This document shows, piece after piece, positions 28,901 to 40,900 of a stretch of 64,000 nucleotides of DNA. This DNA comes from Dryomyza anilis. Lineage: Eukaryota > Arthropoda > Insecta > Diptera > Dryomyzidae. The notes under the pieces are model-generated. The model searched no databases. It saw nothing but the letters and a program-made list of their open reading frames with translations, and was not told where the DNA came from. A program made the position numbers and the translations under genes. Location of the stretch: positions 99,383,700-99,447,699 of the forward strand of contig OX638130.1 of assembly GCA_951804985.1 (NCBI GenBank). Reading direction: 5' to 3'. How positions within the stretch are numbered: position 1 is the stretch's first letter; the number at the start of each line of letters is the position of its first letter.

Positions 28901-31900
28901 ATAAAAAAATTCTTTAAGAAATTCTCAAAACAGTCAATAGTGTACGGTCACCTTCTGATCATTACTTTCGATTAAACTAAAGATATCTTACTACAAAAAT
29001 ACAACTGAATTCTATTGGATATATTAAATAAGATTGAAGTATGTTAGTTTTCTATTTAAAAAAAATTATAGACCAAATTCGATCAAATTTAAATATTCAT
29101 ACTATTCTTAACGTAAATTGGTACGTCAGATATATTCTGAAATATTATACGGTAATAAGAGCTCATGTAGGAAATGCCAGGCCTGACGACGGGCTGAAGA
29201 CTTTACCAACACTAGCAGACCAATGCTTGGTTAATAAACATTCGCCCAAGACTCAGCCATAAGTGGGATACCAAGGCCTGGTATAGTAGTTTTCGCCCAA
29301 GACTCTGCGATAAGTGACAAAAGCAAGTCTGGTTAAGTAATTCTCGCCCAAGACTCAGTCAAAACTAACGGACATTGGGTATACTCAAATCATACTTCTA
29401 TTAGAAAAAAAAATAAAAAATAAATCGACTAGGACTCGAACCCAAATTTTCTTCATACGAGTCCGGAGCTCTATCCGTAACTCTATCATGCTCACTTGTT
29501 TCACAGCATTTATTTAAAATCTTGAACTTTAGAATTTGAAAATGTCTGTGTACTTAATTAGAATTGTATAATTAGAAAAAACTTTTAAAAAATTTGTTTT
29601 TGAAGCATAATGCCCGATTTACATTGTATCTTCTGTGAGTCTCACTGTATCTCCAAGGGTTGCATTTTTTTTAAATTTTCATATAAAAATAGTATTTTTT
29701 TGAAAAATGCACCCCTAGGAGATACAGTGAGACTCACAGAAGATACAATGTAAATCGGGTATAAATCTCAGCAAAAATAAGATACATGCGTTGCCTAACG
29801 GGGAGAGCTGGGGGCAGATTCTGGATCTGCGTTATCGTGAAGTGAAAAGTTTTTATCATCAACTTTATTTCAACACATTTGTGATTCTCATTGAGCTGTG
29901 AAGTGATAACTATTGTCAAAAGTTTACGAAAATAAAAACAAAGTTAACGCCGACAAAAATCTTGTGATAACATTTTGTGAAAAGTTTTTTAAAATTTCGT
30001 CGCATAAATTATAATTAAAACCTAAACTAATCAAATTTTACTAGTACAGGGTTTTTCAAATGGAACGCTACAAAAGTAGTGCGACAGGGACAGCAAACGA
30101 CGCCATATTTCTTGCCGCTCTTTTGACATTTCTCTTCAGTAAGGTTTGCCATTTCATGATGGAAAGATATACAAATTCGAAATTCGGTAGTAAATTTTAA
30201 TAATTTCGACTCGTTGTTGGCTCGTTTTTTTTTTTACAAATTAACCAACGCTCAGGGGATGCCCCCTATTCATGCAATGCACAGTGTTGATCGTAAGAAG
30301 GGATGATAGGTTAAATGGAGGGTGGAAAGATGGAGTAGTGTCGGTGAATGTTTGTTTTGAACTTGCCAATATCAAAAATGTCGGGAAAAACAGACGCAGG
30401 GAGATTGTTCCACAAACGTATCGTGCGACTGAAGAACGAATTCTCTCGGTAATGCGTGGTTCTATTGAGAGCCGAGTGAACTACGAAGGGGTGGGCTTGG
30501 TTCGATGCCCGAGTAGAACGAGAGGACACACGACCTGGTGGAATCAGGCCATGTATTTCCCTCGAACACTTACCATTGTAATACCTATAGAACAGGCTTA
30601 CACACCCTACGGTCCTTCGGTGCTCAAGAGAACCAATAGAGGATGAAATATTTTCATCCCCTATTAAATATATTGCACGCTGTTGGATTCGATCCAGGAA
30701 CTCCAAAGAAGATTTTGAAGCCCCTGCCCATATGTGCGAATTGTATTCCATCTTAGGCCGAATATAGGTGGTGTAGACAGTGCGCAAGTCAGCTGGAGTG
30801 AAGTATGTCTTACACCGTTTTAAAAAACCGAGGCACTTGGCCGCCTCTTTCGACACGTCAAATATGTGATCATTCCAACGGAGATCACATTGAATTGATA
30901 TGCCCAGAACGTCAAGAGCAGCTGACTCTGCAATATCCACAGTACCCATATTAAGGGGAGGTAGGGTTGAATCCATTCTTTTGTGAGACAACAGACAACA
31001 TTGGGTCTTGCGTGCATTAAAATCAACTCTATTTGCAAGACCCCAATCGGAGATTGTTTTAAGGTCATTATTGAGTGTGTCATTCATAGTGCGTCTTTTA
31101 CTCTCAATCTCCAAAGAGGTTGGGCGCTTTTTGAACGAGTATGAATGACAAATGTTGGTATCATCTGCAAAGGAATGGGTTCTGGGTCAATGACAGAAGG
31201 TCATTGATAAATACCAGAAATAGGGACGGGGATAGGACGGAACCCTGCGGAACTCCAGAATTGATGAAATGTTGTTCCTGGGTTCTGGGTCAATGACAGA
31301 AGGTCATTGATAAATACCAGAAATAGGGACGGGGATAGGACGGAACCCTGCGGAACTCCAGAATTGATGAAATGTTGTTCCGAAAGAACACCATCCATCG
31401 CAACTCGTATTGAACGACCCTGGAGAAAACTCGATATCCATCGAGTAAAAGATTCACCAACACCATATGCAATTAGTTTTGAAACGAGGGCTTTATGCCA
31501 CACTCGATCAAAAGCCTTGGAGATATCAAGAGCAACAGCCTTGCTCTCCCCGAAAAGGTGAACACAATTATTCCACTTTTCGGAGAGGACCGCCATCAAG
31601 TCACCTGTGGATCTGGTCCTACGGAAACCGTATTGTCGGTCACTGAGCAATTCGTTGTGCTCAAGATAGTTCACAAAGTGGAAGTTAATTACGCTCTCCA
31701 TTACCTTGGAGAGTGCAGAGCATATTGCAATGGGTCGGTAATTGGCAGGGTTCGTGGCCTCGCCCTTTTTCGGAACTGGCTGGACATTGGCAACCTTCCA
31801 ACAAGATGGAAAAACTCCTGTCGTGTAGGAGATGTTGAAAAGGTTACGCAACGGACAAGCCAGCGTTGACGCGCACTTCTTCAACACATGGGCAGATATG

Positions 31901-34900
31901 CCATCTGGCCCATAGGCTTTGTTAATGTTGAGGTTTTCTAAAACCTTTTTAACTGCCCGAGTTCGAAAATGTATCTCCGGCATTGCAGAAGAAACAGAAT
32001 CGACGACAGGCAGTGGTTGATTACTATCTGGGAGCGTTGAATTATTTGCAAATAATTCTGCCAAGAGATTAGCTTTATCAACCGGGTCAGTGAAGGTCTG
32101 GCCATTCATACTAAGAGTTGGAGTAGACGATGTCGTCTGATTCTTCACCCTTTTTACAAATGACCAGAAATTTTTACTACCCCTGTGATAGAGTAGGACC
32201 TTTTTGCGCGCGTTTTGTTCGTGAAGAAACTTTTAACATGGGCTTATCATTGCGGGGAGTCAGTTGACTGTCATCAGCATTACTTTACTTTAGTTCTGAA
32301 CTAGTTCCAGAACTAGTAATTTTTGCTCTAGTTCACTTCAGACTAGTTCTGGAACTAGAATTTTTTAGAATAGTTCTCCTTTCCCCACGGGGTTATTATA
32401 TTGTTTTAAATCGATTAATATTCCAACAAATATTCAAATTAATCCATTCGACACTGAATACACTATTATTTAAGAAAAAATAAATACTCAAGTATATATT
32501 ACCATATATTTTAAATACTAGAAATACTAAAAATGACCTGAATATGTAATTTTTCTTATTTTGCCCAAAATATCAACTCACAGTTGATATTATTAACTAA
32601 ATTTGATTAGAAACACATAATAGATATCATAAACTATCAGTTAACTTATTTCTGTCGAAATATAATAGCAGGGAGTATTTAAAAATGGCACTCGTAAGTT
32701 TGTAAAGTATTTGGTATAAAAATGAATTTTAATACCTACGAAGTTACTCAATATAAATCTCTACAAAATACAAATATTTATGAATTGAATACATTATCTA
32801 CATAGTATACATTGTCTACATGTATTTTAGAGATTGTCTACATACAATTGTCTACATGTAGACAATCGTGTAATCTACATTTGTAGACAATCTCGCCCAA
32901 ACCTGATGGTGATTCACGATAACGCAGATCTAGAATTTGCCCCCTGTGGACGTTAACTTCAGAGTCAGTAGTTCGATTCCAGCTTGTGACAACTGAAATT
33001 TTTTCCACAATTTGTTAAATTGCTTAAATTTGGAAAAATTGGGAATTGTATAAAATAAATGAAAAAGAGAAATGAAATAAGTAGAATGGAAGAAAACGAA
33101 AAGTAAAATAATATAAATAAAAAATATTTTTTTTTTTTTTGCATTTTTGAAATGGTTCAGTCCTGACCCATTATTGTTATAAAGGGTTTTTCAATAAGAG
33201 CGTTACAAAAGTTTTTTCAAGGGTTTTTCAACAGGGACGCTACAAAAGTAGAGCGACAGGGACAGCAGACGATGCCATATTTCTTGCCGCTCTTTTGACA
33301 TTTCTCTTCAGTAAGGTTTGCTATTTAATGATGGAAAGATATACAAATTCGAATTTCGATAGTAAAATTTAATAATTTCGACTCGTATGAAATGGCAAAC
33401 CTTACTGAAGAGAAATGTCAAAAGAGCGGCAAGAAATATGGCGTCGTTTTCTGACCCTATCGCTCTACTTTTGTAGCGTCCGTGTTGAAAAACCTTTTAT
33501 TAAATTGGCCATTTATTTTTTGCAAGTCTTTTCAATCCAAGGCATAAACAGTATTCAGCAAGTTCTAGGTACCAGAACTGGTCAGAGCAATGCATGCTTG
33601 GCGCAAGACTGGGCGAACTTTGGGCCCATCGTTTTATCCTATATGGGAAGGCATATAATATCGAAAATATTTATTTATTTCTATTATGTCAGTCTATTCT
33701 ACAGTCTATTATGTTAGAATTAGAACATATATATTTAATAAAAAAATAAACAATCCAAATAATAAATATAACCAATTATGTAAAATAAAAATATAATATA
33801 ATATAAAAAAAATACATTTAATAAAATTCGAAATAAAAAAAAGAATTACCCATTTTAATTTTTACTTTTTAAGTAAGCTTCGAAATTAACTTTTGCAGAT
33901 AAGAATAATCGCTCTTAGTTACTTTTTTGATATCTATGAACATAATCTCTGCATATCAAGAATAATTGTTCTTAGTTACTTTCAACATGTTGGCAGAGAG
34001 ACACACGAACAAAGTGATGGCGATGCCGGATGGACAATCCAAAACAAAGCTCAATAGCGAATATTACAGACCAATTAAGATCGATAAAACAACAATTATA
34101 CGGAAACGTGTTCCTTAAATTTTGGGAAGTAAACACTAAAAACATTTTTGATACATAAGAGTAGCCACTGCATTACAACAACAATGGCACTTCTTTACAA
34201 TTTTTGATAAATAAGTAGATCTTTTTCTTAAAATGCAGAATTTTTCCATTTGTCTGTATATCACTCTGTATATTTCTTGATTCTTTCTGGATTTAAAAAG
34301 TTGTTTCTCCCCGTGTAGTCTTTTTTGTTACTACAATAAATGACACCTTAGTGTAATAATTTTTAAAATTATTATTTTACATTTTTTTATCTCATATTCT
34401 ATTTTATTTTTTTATTGTAACAAAAAAAAATTCTGTCTAATGCCAAATAGATGATTTCATTTTTGGCTTATGTTTGAATAATTAAAATAAAAAATTATTA
34501 GAAATTAAAAATTTTTGTATATATTAAAAACTTAATAAATTTGACAAAAGTGTCGCAATTTCCGAAATAATGTACCGAATAATATCGGAACATTTTACTG
34601 CCCAAGATAAAATATTGAATAATTGTATTTTATTTAAAAGAAATAATACTATAAAAACCTTTGGTAAAAAGACCATTGTAAATTTGTCATTTGAGTTTGT
34701 CCCTTCAAAATTCGCGTAAAACAAATTAAAATAAGTTTTTTCAGCACTTTAAGTACCCGAAAATGTTTATTTATAGTTGGTAATCAAAATAATTCACATA
34801 TCTTTGAAAAACAACTTTATCAACAACTTTCGACATTTTGAATGTAGTTAAAAAAAAATCACATAAAACTCCACTGCAACAAACTGCATTTCAAGAGTAG

Positions 34901-37900
34901 AGACAGCTTTCATTCACACTTTTTATTGTCGTTTTTATTGCGCTTGTTGTTTAAAAACTTTTTATTTTCGACATTAAAACTACTACTGCACTTTTGAAAG
35001 AGTTAAAAAACCAACTCAACTCAACTAAAAAAGCAACCCAAAGTCACTTTTTAACTAGGACAAAGTCTAGTCCGAAAGACGTGGTAATACATACAAATAT
35101 TTAAATGACTGCCATGTAGCAGTATCCATAACTGCATTTTGAAGGTATGGTGTTTGAGTGTATAACGTGCTATATAAGTTGCTAACCTTGCGTTTGTATC
35201 ATAGCATGGAATATGGTAAAAATAAACCACAGAGGAGGCAGCTAGCTAGGTGATTTAGCACCCTATGAAAAAAACACTCTCGATGCCAACGAGATAAATA
35301 AACAAACACCACACTTGGAGTTCTCGGCACATAGAATGTGGCATGAATATAATTCATACCAAATGCATTGCGTGTCCAAGGACGTCTATGTCCTTGTGCA
35401 CAATTTTTAATCCATTTTTCTTTTAAGCATGGGTTCATCAATGTCATTAGCTACTCTCGTTGTTTGTTCTACTGACTAACCCTAAGAATGACCTAAAGTC
35501 TGTTTGACAATTACAAGTGAAAAAAAAAATGAAAACTTAATCATGCTCTGCTGTTGGCTGTTGTCCGAAGACAAATTAAAAACTTTCAGTGTCCGTGAAC
35601 CTGTAGCTAAAAAAAAATATATAAATACAAAAGCAAATGTGGTTGACATAATAAAACATATTTTCTGTGTTTACTATGACGTCTAAAAAAAATGTTTTGA
35701 TTTTTAGAAATGTGCATTTTTCGTCTCTGCGAATATAAAGGACGCAATTATATGGAATGAATAATGAACTCTTTTTCATTTGTAGTTGATAAAATGGCTG
35801 AAATTTATTAAACTATTAAAAATTTATAAACATGTTTTAATTAGTACCAATAATCTACAAATTTTAATGAAACGAACTTCAGCATGAAATAGTGCAATGA
35901 TTTGTCGATAATTCCAATATCCAAGTTTTTTCCCAATAAGTTCTTTCCGCCATAATTTTTCGCCGATACAATTCTTACCCTAGTTATTTATTCCACTAGA
36001 AAATATTTCTCCCACAATTATTGACATGGTATTTTTTCCACGATGCAGTTTTATTTTTCTTTTTTTTTGAAAATGGGCTATATCTCAAACGCTAGAGTCA
36101 ATTTTTACAAAACTGATGCTATTTTCGGAATCAGCGTCATAAATGTATCCAATATTTTTCAACTTTTACTGGACCATATCAAAATTTGAATTTTATCGGG
36201 CGATCCGACGATCTATATTCCTGAGACAATTATTTTTCAAAAGAATTCCTCCAAATACAAATTTTCTATGACAACTTCTTATCAAAAGTATTTTCTTTAT
36301 CCGACTATTCTTTTCAGACAATTCTTTGTAAGATTCAACTTTTCCCTTTAATCCCTGTTCTGTACAATTTTTTCTCGGACACTTCTTGCAAAGCAATTCT
36401 TGCAATCGAAAATTCTTCCTCAAGTGAATTCTTTCCAAGACAATTCTTTTCAAGACAATTCTTGCACGAACCAATCCTTCCTTGACCATACTAGCCAGAT
36501 ATAGTTTTCCAACAACACAATTCTTCTCTGAAAATGTTTGCCCAAAACAGCGTTATATGTATCCGTTATAAACAGTCTCGCCGAATGTGGGTGAGATTGG
36601 ACCAGTGGGCGTGGCATCTCCCATAGAAGATACATTTTCAAGATGGTGTATGTTGGCAGTTATTATAGTGATATCAAAATATATCACACCACCCCAAACT
36701 ATTTAAACTCACCACACCAAAATTCACGACACCGATATCCACCACAGCTAAACTCATCACTCTAAAACTCACCACACTTAAATTCACCACACTAAAACTC
36801 ACCATACTAAAACTCACCACACTGAAACTCAACACACTAAAACTCACCACACTGAAACTTTCACTTTTAAAAACTACGGGGAAAAACTCTACCGGGAAAA
36901 ACTCTACGGGGAAGAATTCTACGGGGAAGAACAGTCCGAGGAAGAATTGCCTTTGAGAAAAGTTGTTTTGGCGTAGAATTAATTTTGATTTGGTTTCTAC
37001 ATTTTTAACACCAATAAAAATATGTCCACAGCGAAGCACGGGTCCCTGGTAGTTTATAATATGGACAATATTTCTTCGTAACAATTTTTTCAATACCATT
37101 CTTATTCAAAACAATTCTTGTACGCGCCAATTTATTCATACAATTGTTTTGCGGTACATATGCCCGCAAAGTATAAATGTTTTTAGAGACAACATTTATA
37201 TCACGAGATCATTTTTCCCTATACTTCTCCATCAAGATCATTATTCTCTGGCAATATTCAAATACCAAAATATTATTTTTCAGATTATTTTCAAGATAAT
37301 TTTTCTCTAACTTGTCCAAAATTATTTTTCCACTTTTCCTTTCAAAGATAATTTTGTCCGTGAAAATTCTGAGTATTGATCGGAAGAAAGGTTCTGGTAA
37401 AATAAAAGGCCCACATGATCGTGAAAAGTCGAAGAGGGTTGTGAATATTTTAAAGAAAGATCCAAGCATATCCGGAGGGAAATTGGCGAGAAAGGCGGAT
37501 TGCTCAGAATCTTTCGTGCGCACGACTAAGAAAGAAGCTGGGCTGAAGACGTACAAGGTCCAAAAAGTTCCGGATAGAAATGCCGTCAAGAATGAAACCG
37601 CAAAACAACGAGCTAAAAAGCTGAACCAAGATTTTTTTTTTAAATTCGATTGCTGCATAATGGACGACGAAACTTATGTTTTAGCGGACTTTTCTCAGCT
37701 ACCTGGGCAGGAATTTTATACAGCCGATTCTCGAGGAAATGTCGCTGAAAAATTCAAATCAAAAAAAATGACAAAGTTCCCAAAAAATTTCTTGTTTGGC
37801 AGGCAATTTGCAGTTGTGGAAAAAGGAGCAGCTCATTCGTGACATCGGGTACAATTAATAGCGAAATATATGTGAAGGAATGCTTTCAAGAGAGATTGCT

Positions 37901-40900
37901 TCCATTTTTACGCCAACATGAAGTGTCTACATTTTTTTTGGCCTGACCTCGCTTCATGTCACAACAGCAAAACGGCCTTAGAGTGGATCCAACAAAATGC
38001 AGTGATTTTGGTGCATAGAGAAGCCAATCCACCAAACTGTCCAGAACTCAGGCCGATTGAGAGATACTGGGCTTTAGTTAAAAGGGAGATGAAGACAACA
38101 AAAAAAAAGTGGTCAAAGACCTACAAGACTTTAAAAGAAAGTGGTCTTCAGCAGCTGTGAGGGTGTCGGACACTACCATTACAACATTAATGGAAGGGGT
38201 TCCGGAAAAATTAAAACTTTTTATTAAAAAATATTAATTTCTGGTTTTTTATATTTTTTTTTAAATCTAAAAATAATTTGCAAAATAAAATATTTTATTC
38301 TATAAAAATTCGATTACTAGATTTCTAGATTTTTTCAATTTTGTAGCGGACAATTTTATTCGACGCAGTCCTTAATAAGTGATTCTTACTATAGATATTT
38401 CTTGTTCAAGATATTTTTTCATGGGTCTTTTGTGTTTCAGGTTTTTGTGTTTGGGTATTTCCGCTCCCACAATAATTACCTACAATTATTTCCTATACAA
38501 GACTTTCCGAACAATATTTTCTCGAACAATTCTACCCTAACATTTTTCGCGGACAATACCATGCTCTAGACAATTCTGGTCCGAGAAAAATTTTACCCGA
38601 TAAAGTTATTTCCGGAATAATTCCCAAAAAAATCCTGCGATTTTTCTTAACGTATTAATTCACTGTACGATTTTCTCTACAATTCTAGATGAAATATAAT
38701 TATTCTTTTAACAAATTTCTACCCAGAAAATGTTCATTCCAGAGGCAATTCTTATACTATATATTTATTTCACAAGACAATTTTCCTAGAAAATCCTTGT
38801 TCGATATGTTTTTCGCAACAATTATTTTCTTCGCGTTACAAAGATTTATCGAGTTTTTCTCCGAGAAAGTTCTTCTCAAGCCATTTCTATGGTAAAATAA
38901 ATCTTTACAACATAATCATTACCAATAATTTCATCATAAGTCAATATTCCATATACTTTATATCCCCAATATTTTCCCTGATACGCCGCGATGTATTTTC
39001 TCAAAGAAATTTTTTCCCCAGACAATTATTCCTCGAGATAATTATTTTCAAGAAAATATTAACCATATGCAATTTTTTCCAAGGACAATCCTTTTCAGAG
39101 AGAATTTTTTACCAGTATTAATACTTTCCAGCTAATTCTTACAAAGTGATTTCTTCTCCGAGTTATCTGGCATCTTGCATATAAAAAATCCCACCATTTT
39201 AAAAGGCAATATTTTCATATTTGCGAAATCATTTTACAATCGATGTTGAGTCTGATTCCAGCTGTACTAAAATAAATTTACAATAATAAAGCTGTCTGCA
39301 AAAACTATTCGATTAAATTGAAATTATGCAAAAACAAACCAAACCACGCTGATAATCACTGGGTAAATGTTGCTATTGCATGTCTATACAGCTTTGGAAA
39401 ATATAAATTTTTCTACGACACTCTACAGAAATCATTTAACTTTTGCAACATTTTTGAACTAAGCGATTTGCCAAGCATCGTTTGTATTCAAAACTGTTGA
39501 AAATATGCAAATTAATTGCCATTGCCAGTATGACGCGCATACGATAAATGCGAATATTTTGTATTTTATTTTATTATTTTTTGTGTGGTTATAAACGGAT
39601 ATGGAATATTGCTTATTTGCGAATATTTCAATTTGATGGTGTTTAGTTGGCTGACTGAATGACTGATGGTCGCGACGCAAGTCAACCAACCAACTAATGA
39701 AACAGGATATGACTTTTGAAATTAGAAACAGCTGAGATTTTAAAAGATAACAAAAAAATAAAAAATAAAAAAAAACTATGTTGATATTTTCTATTTAAAG
39801 GGTGCACAAAAGATAGCCTTACCCTATCAGCAACATCAAAAGGTCACCGTCAAACAAATACTAACCCATTTTACCGGCATCGATGGTTCAACCACCAAGA
39901 ATCCAAAGGAAATTTTTGCCGCTGATATACAAAAGGATCTGTTGCTGCTGGAGGAACAGGAGGGTTCGGTGAATTTTAAGTTTGGTGTTGTTTACATGAA
40001 ACCCGGACAGTGTTGTGATGATGAAATGCTAAGCAATGGTAAGACGTGCAAAAAGCCATTCATTCATCCACTCGCATTTCTCTAGACTGTTATTTATTTT
40101 AGTTTTGCTAAAGTTTTTCCTAACATATTTTGCACTTATCTTGGGTTTCATTTTAAAGTTTCATTTTGTAGTAGTACCTTTTTGAAGAAACTAATGACAT
40201 TGTTTTGTCTGCAGTTATCGCGTTAATTAACCAAAATTGTGGTTATTGTTTGAGTCGTTGGCGTCATGTGGACAACTTTTGTTTTTTAGTTGATATCATG
40301 GTTTCAAAATGTAGTACCTCGCACTGTTAAAAAATTCAAAGTTTTGTGATATATTAAATTTTAAGTTAAAAATTTAAATGGTATTGGAATTTTCATTTTT
40401 AGTGTAAATTTTAATTTTGAGTGAAAATTTTCATTTTTAGTGAAAATATTAAGTTTGAGTGAAAATATTAAGTTTGAGTGAAAATTTTATTTATTTTTTA
40501 GAGAAAATTTAAATTTTTAGTGAAAACTTTTATTTTAGTTAAAAATTGAATTTTTAGTGAAAAACTGATTTTTTTCATTTTTTAATGAAAAACTGAATTT
40601 TTAGTGAAAAATTGAAATATTAGTTAAAAATTGAATTTATATTGAAATTTTTAATTTTTAGTGATTAATTGAATTTTTAGTGAAAAATTGAATTTTTTCA
40701 TTTTTTAATGAAAAACTAGATTTTGTGTGATAATTGTAATTTTTATTAAAAATTTTAATTTGTATTGAAAATTTTAATTTTAAGTGAAAATTTTAATTTT
40801 GAGTGAAAATATTAAGTTTGAGTGAAAATTTTAATTTTGGGTGAAAATTTGATTTTTTAAAAAACTTAAATTTTTAGTTTAAAATTGAATTTTTAGAGAA

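Larger units (their letters stand above)
30225..32235 (-). mobile_element. 5'-truncated non-LTR retrotransposon (LINE)
   Basis: On the - strand the element runs from about 32235 to a poly(A) tract seen as T at 30225-30235. Only the reverse-transcriptase ORF and its C-terminus remain; the endonuclease part is absent. The right flank carries an in-frame TAA just upstream, which marks the truncation. Confidence 0.85.
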
